Position numbers and translations under genes: made by a program
Part shown: in pieces, positions 34,332 through 44,624 of the stretch
Position numbering within the stretch: the first letter of the stretch is position 1
How the letters are laid out: each line of letters opens with the position of its first letter
The notes under the pieces: generated by a model
Told to the model about the DNA's origin: nothing
Databases searched by the model: none
What the model saw: the letters and a program-made list of their open reading frames with translations, nothing else
Origin: Candidatus Poribacteria bacterium
Lineage (GTDB): Bacteria; Poribacteria; WGA-4E; GCA-2687025
NCBI GenBank assembly: GCA_028818695.1
Contig: JAPPNK010000022.1
Span: forward strand, 1 to 60,886
DNA: 60,886 nt
Reading direction: 5' to 3'

Positions 34332-34359
34332 TTGCGCCATTCCAAAAAAGCGGTATTCT
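34332..34359 (+). promoter_or_regulatory. candidate sulfatase promoter
   Basis: TTGCGC, 16 bp, TATTCT, 41 bp before the ATG. AGAAGGGAA at 34388-34396 is the ribosome site. Confidence 0.42.
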
Positions 34360-34400
34360 AAACCCGTAGAACGCCGAAGATCAACCCAGAAGGGAACGCG

Positions 34401-36125
34401 ATGGCGCAACAGCAGCCCAACGTTATACTTGTCATCACAGACGACCAAGGCTACGGAGACCTCGCCTGCCACGGCAACCCCGTCATCCAAACGCCCCACC
34501 TTGACCAGATGCGCAGCGAAAGCGTCCGACTCGACAATTTCCATGTCGGACCGACATGCGCCCCGACGCGCGCCGGCCTCATGACGGGGCGTTACTGCAA
34601 TAGCGCCGGCGTCTGGCACACGATTGCCGGGCGCTCCCTGCTCCGCAGCGACGAAACGACCATCGCCGACTGCTTCCAAGCCGCCGGCTACAGAACAGGC
34701 ATGTTCGGCAAATGGCACCTCGGCGACAACTACCCGTTCCGACCGCACGACCGAGGCTTCCAAGAAACGGTTTACCACGGCGGCGGAGGCGTCGGACAGA
34801 CCCCCGACTACTGGGGAAACGACTACTTCGACGACACCTACTTCAACCGCGGCGAACCTGTCAAACAGGAAGGTTACTGCACAGACGTCTGGTTCGATCT
34901 CGCGCTTCAGTTCATCGAAAAAAACAGAGACGACCCGTTCCTCTGCTACCTCTCCACGAACGCGCCGCACGGTCCCTTCCGCGTCCCCGACTCCTACAGC
35001 CGACCCTACCGCGAACATGTCCCGCAAACGCGCGCCAACTTCTACGGAATGATCGCGAACATCGACGAAAACTTCGGACGGCTGCGGCGCGAACTGCGGC
35101 GCATGGAGATTGACCAGAACACGATACTCATCTTCATGACCGACAACGGCACCGCCGCGGGCGTCCAACTCGACCGCAGCGGTTATCTCGTCAACGGGTT
35201 CAACGCGGGCATGCGCGGGCAAAAAGGCTCCGAATACGAGGGCGGGCACCGCGTCCCGTTCTTTCTCCACTGGCCGGACGGCGGCTTGAACGAGGGGCGC
35301 AGCGTCCATAGACTGACGGCGAACATTGACGCGCTGCCGACGCTCGCCGACATGTGCGGCGTGAACCTGCCCGACCATCTGCACGGGCAGTCGGTCAAGC
35401 CGCTGCTCTACGGCGAAGAGGATGGCTGGCAAGACCGCATCCTTGTGACCGATTCGCAGCGGGTTGAGACGCCGATCAAGTGGCGCAAGAGCGCCGTTAT
35501 GACGGATAGATGGCGGCTCATCAACGGCAAGGAGCTGTACGACATTCAAGAAGACCCTGAGCAGCGGAACGACATCGCCGATGCGCATCCCGACAAGATG
35601 GAGCGGCTGCGCAATGCGTATGAGGAGTGGTGGGAGACCGTCTCAGAGCGGTTCGACGACGACCCCGCCGTTGTCATTGGAACGGAGAACGAGCCGCTTG
35701 CCGACCTGACGACGCATGACTGGCACAACGAGCAGAGCGCCTGCGCGTGGAATCAGGGGATGATTCGAAACGGCGTTCGCTGCAACGGCTACTGGCGCAT
35801 TGAGGCGTCCAAGGCGGGGCGGTATCGGTTTGAGCTGCGCCGCTGGCCGATGGAGGAGGACCGCGCTGTCGCGGAGGGCATCCCAGGCGAGACGATCAGC
35901 TGGTATACGGGCGGGAAGGCGCTGCCGATCTGCTCGGCGCGCATCCGCGTCGGCGGCGAGGAGCAGAACGCGGAGGTCGCGCCGACCGACAAAGGCGCCG
36001 CGTTTGAGTTCGACCTGCCCGCCGGCCCTGCCGACCTGCAGACCTGGCTCATAGACGATGAGGGCGAGGCGCTTGGCGCGTATTATGTGTATGCGCAGCT
36101 TCTGGATGAGGGGGGCGGCTCTTAG
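34401..36125 (+). CDS. type I (formylglycine) sulfatase
   Basis: 574 aa. QPNVILVITDDQGYGD carries the two metal Asp residues (14, 15). CAPTRAGLMTGRY holds Cys53 in C-x-P-x-R, the site changed to formylglycine by an FGE enzyme. FGKWHLG (Lys and His), then FMTDNGTA close the active site. From about residue 470 an extra beta domain (GYWRIEASKAGRYRFELRR) follows, as in many marine-associated sulfatases. No signal peptide is visible, so it is cytoplasmic or the start is misplaced. It releases sulfate from organic esters; the substrate is not told by sequence. Confidence 0.9.
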   Translation: MAQQQPNVILVITDDQGYGDLACHGNPVIQTPHLDQMRSESVRLDNFHVGPTCAPTRAGLMTGRYCNSAGVWHTIAGRSLLRSDETTIADCFQAAGYRTGMFGKWHLGDNYPFRPHDRGFQETVYHGGGGVGQTPDYWGNDYFDDTYFNRGEPVKQEGYCTDVWFDLALQFIEKNRDDPFLCYLSTNAPHGPFRVPDSYSRPYREHVPQTRANFYGMIANIDENFGRLRRELRRMEIDQNTILIFMTDNGTAAGVQLDRSGYLVNGFNAGMRGQKGSEYEGGHRVPFFLHWPDGGLNEGRSVHRLTANIDALPTLADMCGVNLPDHLHGQSVKPLLYGEEDGWQDRILVTDSQRVETPIKWRKSAVMTDRWRLINGKELYDIQEDPEQRNDIADAHPDKMERLRNAYEEWWETVSERFDDDPAVVIGTENEPLADLTTHDWHNEQSACAWNQGMIRNGVRCNGYWRIEASKAGRYRFELRRWPMEEDRAVAEGIPGETISWYTGGKALPICSARIRVGGEEQNAEVAPTDKGAAFEFDLPAGPADLQTWLIDDEGEALGAYYVYAQLLDEGGGS

Positions 36126-36247
36126 CGGGTTGATGGGAAGGCGTCTTCCGCCCGTCTGCCAGTCTGACTGGAAAAAGAACGAAAACGAGGGTGTGATGTT
36201 CCTTTGGGAATGATTCAAACGCGCGTTCCGTCCGGAAGGAGTCGATC

Positions 36248-36615
36248 ATGACCCGCATACCGCTCTTCGTCTGCGTCGCGGTTTCCGCTTTGTTGTCGGG
36301 GCTTTCCGCTGATGCGCAGCTTCCTGCGCATAAACTTCTGCGCCCAAGAGGCTGTGACAAATCTTGACAGACCGACCATCTGCTACAACTCATATGACGA
36401 CTGCCAGATTCGGCTCATGGACTGGGACGGAAATAAAGACCGTTCTGATCAAGCAGACGCGAGTTCGGGAGCCAAAATGGGTCTATGCGGGCAAGAGCCG
36501 TTTCCTCTCCGTCGATCCTGCCGGTAAAAAAAAAGCGCAATGGGGGAAGATAAAAGCGGCGGGCGGCAATGAAAACAGCCCAGCGGCGCAGGAGAGCTCC
36601 CCTGACGAAGAATAA
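36248..36615 (+). pseudogene. decayed TolB/PD40-like exported protein
   Basis: GGAAGGAG precedes an ATG at 36248 that opens a signal peptide (MTRIPLFVCVAVSALLSG), then stops after 39 codons. Other frames carry recognisable pieces. From 36312 there is NLDRPTICYNSYDDCQIRLM, then DWDG, like a PD40 blade. From 36364 there is EPKWVYAGKSRFLSVDPAGK, then a Lys/Glu-rich end to 36615. Three frames in 370 bp with blade-like fragments point to a broken gene. The match is short, so this is moderate. Confidence 0.45.
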
Positions 36616-36665
36616 TGTCTTGCAGTCCGGCAATCTCCAACCGAATGCGGACAGGGCTTTTCGTT

Positions 36666-37286
36666 TTATCCGCCCTTGCCGACGAGCGGGACGAAGCGCA
36701 CACCCCCCTTTGTCTCGCGGCGGAAGCTGTCCTCCAGGCGCGACACCTTCACCAGCTCCTGCCGCTTCCCGCCGACCGGCGCGACCAGCGACCCTCCGAC
36801 GCGCAGCTGCGCCGGCAGCGACGCAGGGAGAGTCGGCGGCGCCGCCGTAACCAGTATGCGGTCGAACGGCGCATGCTCAAACCAGCCCTCCGAGCCGTCC
36901 CCGACGCGAAAGCGGATGTTTTCATACTCCGCCAAAAGACCCTGCGCCCTGACCGACAAGCTCTCCAGGATCTCCACCGTGTACACTTCCCGCGCCAGCT
37001 CCGCCAGAATAGCGGTCTGATACCCGCTTCCCGTCCCGATCTCCAAGACCCGCTCCCCGCTCGACAGCTCCAGTAGGCTCGTCATATACGCGACGATATA
37101 CGGCTGCGAAATCGTCTGCCCCTTCCCGATCGGAAGCGGGCAGTCCTCATACGCCAGACGGGCGTACGGCTTTGGGACAAAACGTTCGCGCGGGACGGCG
37201 CGCATCGCTTCTAGGACGCGCTCATCCTCCACGCCGCGCGCTTCGATCTGCTCGGCGACCATGCGTTCTCGTTCGCGCCGCCGCAT
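36666..37286 (-). CDS. pcm: protein-L-isoaspartate O-methyltransferase
   Basis: 206 aa, usual length. Family motifs: VPRERFVPKPYARLAYEDCP, GKGQTISQPYIVAYMTSLLE, the SAM site VLEIGTGSGYQTAILAEL, and FDRILVTAAPPTLPASLPAQ. It repairs isoaspartyl residues in damaged proteins. The start is 9 bp after the sppA stop on the same strand, so it is the last gene of the eno-ftsB-sppA-pcm run. Confidence 0.93.
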   Translation of the reverse strand: MRRRERERMVAEQIEARGVEDERVLEAMRAVPRERFVPKPYARLAYEDCPLPIGKGQTISQPYIVAYMTSLLELSSGERVLEIGTGSGYQTAILAELAREVYTVEILESLSVRAQGLLAEYENIRFRVGDGSEGWFEHAPFDRILVTAAPPTLPASLPAQLRVGGSLVAPVGGKRQELVKVSRLEDSFRRETKGGVRFVPLVGKGG

Positions 37287-37295
37287 TGTTTTCCC

Positions 37296-39653
37296 CTAAA
37301 ACAGTATCTCAAGCGGTTCCCACGCGAGGGCGCGCCTTCGCATGAGCGTCTGCGCGTCGGGAAAGCCGCCCGCTTTTTCCAGCGCCGCGTTCAGGAACCG
37401 CTGCAGCCATGTCGGCTTCGGCAGCGTTTCGATCTTGACGCGCCGCCCGCTCGGAATGCCCGCCAGCGCCTTCGCTTTTTCGACCGCTTCCAGCATGCCG
37501 CCGAGCTCATCCACCAGCCCGACCTCTTTCGCCTGCCGCCCCGTCCAGACGCGCCCGTCCGCTGCCGCCGCCGTCTCCTCAACCGACATGCCTCTGCCCT
37601 CCGACACGCGCCGGATGAAATGGTCGTACATCTGATCGACCTGCCGCTGCGCCGTTGCGCTCCACCGCTCGGACGGATCCGCCATGAGACTGAACAGATC
37701 GGCGTTTTCGCCCCGCTTTTCCAGATGGACGTTGATGCCGAGGCTTTCCAAAAACGCGCGCGCCGAGACGCGCCCCGAATAAACCCCGATGGAGCCTGTG
37801 ACGGACGCCGGCAGCGCGACAACCGCGTCCGCCGCGGACGCCGCATGGTAAGCGCCCGACGCGCCAATTCCGCCAATGCGCGCCACAACGGGCTTATGCT
37901 GACGCGCCTCGCTCAACGCGCGCCATATCGACTCGGACGCCGTCACAAGCCCGCCCCCGCTATCGATGTCGACCACAATCGCTTTCACGTCAGGGTCGGC
38001 GGCGGCGGCGCGAATCGCCCGATTGATCGACGCGGAGCCGGAAAAGCGCGCGTTCGTGAACGGGTTGACCATGCTCTCCCCGTCCACCATCGTTCCGCGC
38101 AGCTGTATCGCCGCGATCTTGTCTCTCGGTTCAACCCATGCGCGCCTTGTCTGCGGCTCGTTCAGATACGCGGAAGCGTCCGTCCACACGGCGCGGGGAA
38201 ACCGCTTTCGGAGGCGCGCTTCCGCCTCGCGCGGCGACGCCGCCCCATGCGCCAGCCCCGCCGACGCCGCCTCTTCGCCGAAGTAAGGCGCGTTGTCGAT
38301 CTTCTCTGCCGTCTTTTCAGGCGTCCATCCTCTCGCCGCGCCGATGTCCGCCGTCATCTGTTCAAAAAGATCGTCCAGCGTCGCGTCCACATTCTCCGCA
38401 GCGTTCCTGGACGGCTCCGTTCGAGAATACGGCTCATGCCCCGACTTATACGCGCCCGCATGGACGAACTGCGCGTCGATCTTCAGCTTGTCCAGCGCCG
38501 CCTTGTAATAACGGGACTGCGCAAGAAGACCCGTCAGCCGCAGCTCGCCCAGAGGATCGATCAGGATCAGGTCGGCGCCGGAAACCGCCCAGTATCCGCC
38601 TGTTCCCGTCTCTTGAATGTAGGCGGCGACCGTCTTGCCCTGCCGCTGTATCTCGTTCAGCTGGGCGCGCATTTCCTGCCAATCGGCGGGGGACATCCGC
38701 TCCCCGTTCAATTTGAGGACGACCGCCGCCGTCTGCTCGTCCAGCCGTATGCGCCAGTACGCGCGCTTCCACTGGGCGGGCGAAGCCGCGACGACGCGCC
38801 GCCTTTTTTGAAACATGCCGCTAAAACGGCTTCGGTCGATGACGATCGTTCCGACGCCGCCGTCCGCCTTGCCGTCCAGAAGCCGCTGATGGTACCCGAT
38901 GCCCGCATAGCCGAGCGAGAACACGGCGCGCGCGTCAAATTCGCCGTCGCCGTATGCATGCGCCGCCAGCCGAAGCCCCTCGATCGGCTCCATCTCGATG
39001 CCGCCGACATACCGGTTGCGTTCCCATGCCGTTTTAAAGGATTCGTCGGAGCGTTTATGCATTTCAAAGGAGAATGTCGCGCGGTCGGTGAAGGGGCGGA
39101 CGGCGGCGCTGACGACCCATCGGCGCGGGGTTTCCACGCCGCGGAAAACGGGTTGGTTGAGCGCATTCGCCGAAACGGAGAAGGCGGTCCAGCGCCGCCG
39201 CAGAAGCAGGGCGGCGTCCCAGACCGCGAGCTTGTCGTAGTCGGGGTCTTTGGAGGAGTAGCCGCTTCGCGCGGCTCCCCAGTAGAAATCGCCGACGATG
39301 CGTCCGCCGGACGCGGCGACCGTTTTGCGCACATTGACGGGATTCCCGTCCGCGTCTTGCGCGGAGTAAAGCTCAAGCGCGGCGCCAAAACCGCGCCCTG
39401 AAAGATAGAAGGCGTCGTCTCTTGAGCCGATTCCCTGCAGCCCGCGCAGATAGGCGGCGCTTCCGTTTCGACGCAGGGCGAGCGCGGCGGGGTTCCATAC
39501 GGAAGCGAGCGGTCCCTCCGCAGACGCGGCGGACGAATACGGCACAAGGACGCCCGTCTGCGGCTCCTCCGCCCGGACGGCGCACACAACCGCCCAGACG
39601 CAGCAGAAAACAGCGGCGCGCCTTAAAAAAATAGACATCTCAACCGGCTTCAC
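37296..39653 (-). CDS. sppA: signal peptide peptidase SppA with beta-barrel-like N-terminal extension
   Basis: 785 aa, against about 600 for E. coli SppA. Residues 1-28 are a signal peptide. Residues 35-275 are a beta-rich domain with SVWNPAALAL, as in FadL/PorV-type outer membrane proteins, and alternating strands such as AFSVSANALNQPVF. From about 300 it is a two-domain SppA: Lys403 in AYKSGHEP and Ser599 in GASGAYHAAS are the catalytic pair, with VDIDSGGGLVTASE and TGSIGVYSGRV. It cleaves leftover signal peptides or envelope proteins. The GTG start at 39653 overlaps the stop of the FtsB-like gene (GTGA). An ATG at 39638 is possible. Confidence 0.85.
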   Translation of the reverse strand: MKPVEMSIFLRRAAVFCCVWAVVCAVRAEEPQTGVLVPYSSAASAEGPLASVWNPAALALRRNGSAAYLRGLQGIGSRDDAFYLSGRGFGAALELYSAQDADGNPVNVRKTVAASGGRIVGDFYWGAARSGYSSKDPDYDKLAVWDAALLLRRRWTAFSVSANALNQPVFRGVETPRRWVVSAAVRPFTDRATFSFEMHKRSDESFKTAWERNRYVGGIEMEPIEGLRLAAHAYGDGEFDARAVFSLGYAGIGYHQRLLDGKADGGVGTIVIDRSRFSGMFQKRRRVVAASPAQWKRAYWRIRLDEQTAAVVLKLNGERMSPADWQEMRAQLNEIQRQGKTVAAYIQETGTGGYWAVSGADLILIDPLGELRLTGLLAQSRYYKAALDKLKIDAQFVHAGAYKSGHEPYSRTEPSRNAAENVDATLDDLFEQMTADIGAARGWTPEKTAEKIDNAPYFGEEAASAGLAHGAASPREAEARLRKRFPRAVWTDASAYLNEPQTRRAWVEPRDKIAAIQLRGTMVDGESMVNPFTNARFSGSASINRAIRAAAADPDVKAIVVDIDSGGGLVTASESIWRALSEARQHKPVVARIGGIGASGAYHAASAADAVVALPASVTGSIGVYSGRVSARAFLESLGINVHLEKRGENADLFSLMADPSERWSATAQRQVDQMYDHFIRRVSEGRGMSVEETAAAADGRVWTGRQAKEVGLVDELGGMLEAVEKAKALAGIPSGRRVKIETLPKPTWLQRFLNAALEKAGGFPDAQTLMRRRALAWEPLEILF

Positions 39654-39967
39654 GGACTGGCGCCGTTGTTCTCAGCCTCGCTCTGTGTTCTCAGCAGATA
39701 CCGCTGCTCGCCGGGGCGTCCATAACCGTGCGCGCGCAGAAGACGCTGCTTTTCTAGTGAATCGCTTTCCAGATCGTCCGCCCGCTGAATGAGCTGATCG
39801 CGCTTCTCCTCTAAGCCGCTTAGCTGGGACTCCTTCTCTTCCTTGATGTCGATAGCGGTCTGATGCTTGTCCCAATCGCCCTTCAGCCGCGACAGGCACA
39901 GAGCCAGCACTCCCGCAATCGCAACCGAAGCGATGAAGCTCCATAGGTTTCGTCTCTTTTTACGCAT
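39650..39967 (-). CDS. FtsB/DivIC-like septum formation protein
   Basis: 105 aa. A short cytoplasmic basic end (MRKKRRN), one transmembrane helix (residues 8-25), then a coiled coil (EEKESQLSGLEEKRDQLIQR) and a C-terminal GYGRPGEQRYLLR, which matches the small conserved knob of FtsB/DivIC proteins. These link FtsL and FtsQ in the division complex. The gene lies 6 bp after eno; eno-ftsB order is known from many bacteria. The symbol is withheld because the family is short and diverged. Confidence 0.75.
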   Translation of the reverse strand: MRKKRRNLWSFIASVAIAGVLALCLSRLKGDWDKHQTAIDIKEEKESQLSGLEEKRDQLIQRADDLESDSLEKQRLLRAHGYGRPGEQRYLLRTQSEAENNGASP

Positions 39968-39973
39968 CTACTT

Positions 39974-41290
<1,317 letters not shown>

Positions 41291-41315
41291 TTATGACCGC
41301 CCTGCGCCTTTTCGA

Positions 41316-42416
41316 TCAGGTCATGATCTCGCTGATCTCAACCGCTCTTTTCTCTTCGGCGGAAAGGTAGCAGGCGTCCACCAGAGCCATCGTTTTAAGA
41401 TTGTCTTCGCCGCTGATTTCAGGCTCTTCGCCGTCCTCCAACGCGCAAAGCAGCTGCGCCATCGGTCCGGCAAAAGCGTCTGGGAACCAGACCTCCGACC
41501 AGCGCGGTTGAAACCAGTACCCAGGGTGCCGGCTCGTTGTGAAGTCCAGACGGCTCGGCTCCGGCGCGGGATATTTCGGCCAGCCGATCGTCCCGCGCGC
41601 CAAGCCCTCAAGCCCTTCCACGCGCCAGCGTATGTAGATGTCGCTCTCCGCCTCGTCCGGCCCTGTCCATACATCGTCCCACGCGGACGCGCGCGCGCCG
41701 TTCTCGTACTCTAAAATATACAGGCAGACGCCGTCTTTGTGCGAAAACTTTTGGCTCGTGCGCGGATCGGGGCGGACGCTCGCATAGACGCGCGTCGGAT
41801 CGCCGAGCCAGAAACGGAAGATGTCCAGATGGTGGATGCTCATGATGCGCAGCGTGACCCAGCCCTGCCGCTCCTGCCACGGCATCCAGTGCGGGACCGC
41901 GCGCATCTCGATGGTCGCCAGGACAGGCTCGCCGAGATAGCCGCGCCGCAGCAGATCCTTGCATGCCCGCGCCGACTGGTCGTAGCGCATGTTCTGGTTG
42001 ACGCCGAGAAGGATGTCCGCGTCCGCGCAGATCTGAACAATCTCTTTCGCTTGGCGGTAGTCGACGCCGAGCGGTTTTTGCGCCAGGATCGCCTGAATAT
42101 GCGAACGGCGCGCCGCCTCGCGCACAATCTCGATCTGTATGTCCGGCGGAACGGCGATGTCGATCACAGGGATGGAGTCGTCGTCCAGCAGGTCCTGGTA
42201 ACGGTCATACGTCAGCGGCAGGTCATGGGTTTGGGCGGCGGCGCGGGCGTTGGCGGGGTTGCGCGAGGCGATCGCGACAGGGTTGAAGCCTGCCGCCCGG
42301 TAGGCGGGCAGGTGGCAGTCCGCCATGATAAACCCCGCGCCGACGCATCCGATGCGCGGCTTGTTGCGCGGCATTTTCGGCAGGTAGTCTAGGTTCAGGT
42401 CGATCGGGTTCGTCAT
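41316..42416 (-). CDS. Gfo/Idh/MocA family oxidoreductase
   Basis: About 366 aa. The ATG at 42416 (MTNPIDLNL) lies after GGAAGG; an in-frame ATG at 42473 has no site. Rossmann motif RIGCVGAGFIMADCHLPAYR, then the family's EKP-equivalent AQKPLGVDYRQAKEI and the second-domain VNQNMRYDQSARACKDLL. It is an NAD(P)-linked sugar or inositol-type dehydrogenase. It ends 46 bp upstream of eno, so co-transcription is possible. There is a second, unlike family member at 55859. Confidence 0.88.
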   Translation of the reverse strand: MTNPIDLNLDYLPKMPRNKPRIGCVGAGFIMADCHLPAYRAAGFNPVAIASRNPANARAAAQTHDLPLTYDRYQDLLDDDSIPVIDIAVPPDIQIEIVREAARRSHIQAILAQKPLGVDYRQAKEIVQICADADILLGVNQNMRYDQSARACKDLLRRGYLGEPVLATIEMRAVPHWMPWQERQGWVTLRIMSIHHLDIFRFWLGDPTRVYASVRPDPRTSQKFSHKDGVCLYILEYENGARASAWDDVWTGPDEAESDIYIRWRVEGLEGLARGTIGWPKYPAPEPSRLDFTTSRHPGYWFQPRWSEVWFPDAFAGPMAQLLCALEDGEEPEISGEDNLKTMALVDACYLSAEEKRAVEISEIMT

Positions 42417-42507
42417 ATGCTGCTTGCCTTCCGCTGCGCCGCCCGTTTGCGTTTCGCTAAGCGTTGCCATCATAACGCATTTGGAGCGGCATGTCCACCC
42501 TCCCGCC

Positions 42508-42672
42508 TGGCCTCATGCGTAAAGTTGGGACATTTGAACGAGTGATCGCTCTATTTATGGGAAAAGGCCCTGCCAACCAGGCAGTCATTCCCGCGCAAGC
42601 GGGAATCTAGAGGCGCCGCAGAAACCGCCCGCGTTCGCCCAGGCGAATGTCCCAACTAAAGCGTTAAGGTCA
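42508..42672 (+). mobile_element. MITE copy C
   Basis: 165 bp with inverted ends (TGGCCTCATGCGTAAAGTTG and CAACTAAAGCGTTAAGGTCA). Flanking 8-mers CTCCCGCC (42500-42507) and GTCCCGCC (42673-42680) match at 7 of 8. Central hairpin ATTCCCGC-GCAA-GCGGGAAT. No coding capacity. Confidence 0.82.
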
Positions 42673-42682
42673 GTCCCGCCTC

Positions 42683-42857
42683 TGACCTCATGCTAAAGTT
42701 GGGACATCGTCTTGAAAGAACCGCGACAACCAGCGGAAAAGCCGCCGCTCCGCCCGCTTCCATTTACATGTTACTCCCGCGAAAGCGGGAATCCAGAGTC
42801 CAGCAGACGACGTCCGCGTTCGCATGTCGTCATGTTCCAACGAAAACCTTAAGGTCT
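42683..42857 (+). mobile_element. MITE copy D (variant core)
   Basis: 175 bp, starting TGACCTCATGCTAAAGTTGG and ending CCTTAAGGTCT. The inside has diverged, with CATTTACATGTTACT next to the ATTCCCGC-GAAA-GCGGGAAT hairpin. The right flank GTTCCGCC (42858-42865) repeats the GTCCCGCC between copies C and D at 7 of 8 bases, with two extra bases (TC) on the left. The copy therefore sits at the same target as copy C. Confidence 0.72.
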
Positions 42858-42889
42858 GTTCCGCCTAATCCGGCTCCTTAAGCGCGGCG

Positions 42890-42937
42890 AACGTACCATA
42901 TGGTACGTTTTAGGGAAAAGGCGTACCATATGGTACG
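42890..42937. promoter_or_regulatory. twin palindromes CGTACCATATGGTACG
   Basis: A perfect 20-bp palindrome AACGTACCATATGGTACGTT lies at 42890-42909. Its 16-bp core repeats exactly at 42922-42937, 30 bp centre to centre. Both copies are followed by TTTT(A/G)GG. Two identical palindromes about three helical turns apart, 60-107 bp before a strong promoter, look like a paired operator for a dimeric regulator. A repeat relic is the alternative. Confidence 0.55.
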
Positions 42938-42996
42938 TTTTGGGCGCGCGGTTGCGTTTTGGTTTTTCGGCGGCGGTTTGACGCTTCGCGCCTGTA

Positions 42997-43025
42997 TTGA
43001 CGGGCATTCGGCGATCGGTTATAAT
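42997..43025 (+). promoter_or_regulatory. strong sigma70-type promoter of the DUF4159 gene
   Basis: TTGACG, 17 bp, TATAAT: one mismatch to consensus with ideal spacing. Predicted start is near 43032, leaving a leader of about 100 nt. The leader holds a TGCGTCA-GCGG-TGACGCA hairpin (43077-43094) before AAGGAG and the GTG start at 43136. Confidence 0.75.
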
Positions 43026-43135
43026 AGGTTTGCCGCTGCGGGATGCGTCTTGGCACGAATGTTGCTAACATAGCGTTGCGTCAGCGGTGACGCATTGCGA
43101 TAGAGTATTGAGATTCTTCAATAAGGAGCTCAGAA

Positions 43136-44611
43136 GTGAAAAAAAGCAACACAAGCATTGGATTCACGCTTTCCGTCGTCTTTCACGGACTGTTAGCGGT
43201 GGCGTTGGTCCTGGTGATTTTGGTTGAAGCCAACATCATCGAAAACCCGTTTGAGGGCGAAATCGTCCTTAGTGAGCCGAAGGAGCCGCCGCCCCGTGCG
43301 CCGGTCGTTAGAATGCAGCCTCGGCCGATGGTTCTAACAGAAGAGCCGGTGGTTTCGCAGCCGCAGCAGGCGCAGCGGTTCACAACGGCGGTGAACGTCA
43401 AAACATCGAGCGTGCGGGACAGCTCGCCGCTTGTTCAGACGCCGCGCAGAGTGCAGGTGAACGCGCCGGTCAACGCTCCGCAGGTGCGGCTTCAGAACCC
43501 GAATGTTGAGGTGCCGCAGGTGGTGACGGACGCGAACCTTCCCGTCGAGGACAGCCCGAGCGCGCTTTCAGCGTCCGCTCCTGTAGCCGGATCCGGCATC
43601 GGAGCCGGACCGAAAATAGGGCGCGGAGTCGGCGGCGGGAGCGGCGTCGGACAGCGGATGAAGGTCGCCGGCATCTCGCTGGTCGACCATATCGGCGGCG
43701 AAGTGGACGGCCTCGGAAATATGGCTGGCGCGATCACGATCGGCGCCGCAGATGTGCTGCCCCTGCCGAAAGGCGAACCGGGCGGGCGCATCGTTGGAAG
43801 AGGCAAGGACATCAAGGGCGTCTTCCGCCTCGTCCGCGTGAAGCATTCGCTGTCGGACTGGTGGGCGGACACGCGCGCGTTGACCGCTCTCGCAAAGTGG
43901 CTCAACGAAAAGACGCAGATCAAAACCGACCTGAACGTCGAAGGCGGAGCCGTCGCCTTGACCGACGCCAACCTGACAAAGTCGCCGATGCTGTGGATGA
44001 CAGGGCATGACCCCTCGCTCGTACAGCAAAAAAGTCTGATGCGGGCGGGTGAACGCAGGGACAACAAGCTGACCGACCTAGAATCAGCCAACCTGCGCCG
44101 GTATCTATACGACAAGCAAGGAATGCTGATCTTTGACGACTGCGGGGTGAACGCGCCTGCGCAGGCAATGATCAAAATCTTCCAAGCGCAGATGCGCCTT
44201 GTCATGCCTGAATACGGAATCGAACGCATTCCGAATGACCATGAGGTGTATCGATCCTTCTATGAGCTGTCAGGACCGCCGACCGGTTTTGACATCTTCT
44301 GGTGGGGAACCAGGCCGCCGAAGCGAAACTACCTCGAAGGCATTTCGGTCGGCGACAAACTGGTCGCGATGATGATTCGCCGCGATTACATGTGCGCGAT
44401 GGAGCCGGTGAGCCTGCCGACCCGTACGGTGCATTACTCGCCTGGCGTGTACCGCTGGGGGACGAATGTGGTTGTGTACTCGCTCACGACCGGCAACATC
44501 TCGGACTATAAAAACTACATTCCTGACGAAACGTTGGCGCAGGAAGACGCGCCTTCGACAGCTCCGCAGGCGACGCGCATCTCCGCGACGCCGCTTGAGC
44601 TAGAGGAATAA
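43136..44611 (+). CDS. DUF4159 domain protein with TonB-like N-terminal anchor
   Basis: 491 aa. GTG start 7 bp after AAGGAG. An N-terminal transmembrane helix (FTLSVVFHGLLAVALVLVIL) begins like TonB, then Pro/Val/Gln-rich periplasmic linker to about 140, a Gly-rich hinge (GIGAGPKIGRGVGGGSG), and the DUF4159 domain from about 225. This includes WWADTRALTALAKWLNEKT, MLWMTGHDPS, RRYLYDKQGMLIFDDCG and WGTNVVVYSLTTGN. The domain has a flavodoxin/class I glutamine amidotransferase-like look and is of unknown role. It is probably energised or anchored at the inner membrane. No ExbB/ExbD genes are near. Confidence 0.75.
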   Translation: MKKSNTSIGFTLSVVFHGLLAVALVLVILVEANIIENPFEGEIVLSEPKEPPPRAPVVRMQPRPMVLTEEPVVSQPQQAQRFTTAVNVKTSSVRDSSPLVQTPRRVQVNAPVNAPQVRLQNPNVEVPQVVTDANLPVEDSPSALSASAPVAGSGIGAGPKIGRGVGGGSGVGQRMKVAGISLVDHIGGEVDGLGNMAGAITIGAADVLPLPKGEPGGRIVGRGKDIKGVFRLVRVKHSLSDWWADTRALTALAKWLNEKTQIKTDLNVEGGAVALTDANLTKSPMLWMTGHDPSLVQQKSLMRAGERRDNKLTDLESANLRRYLYDKQGMLIFDDCGVNAPAQAMIKIFQAQMRLVMPEYGIERIPNDHEVYRSFYELSGPPTGFDIFWWGTRPPKRNYLEGISVGDKLVAMMIRRDYMCAMEPVSLPTRTVHYSPGVYRWGTNVVVYSLTTGNISDYKNYIPDETLAQEDAPSTAPQATRISATPLELEE

Positions 44612-44624
44612 ACCTATCGTCCTG

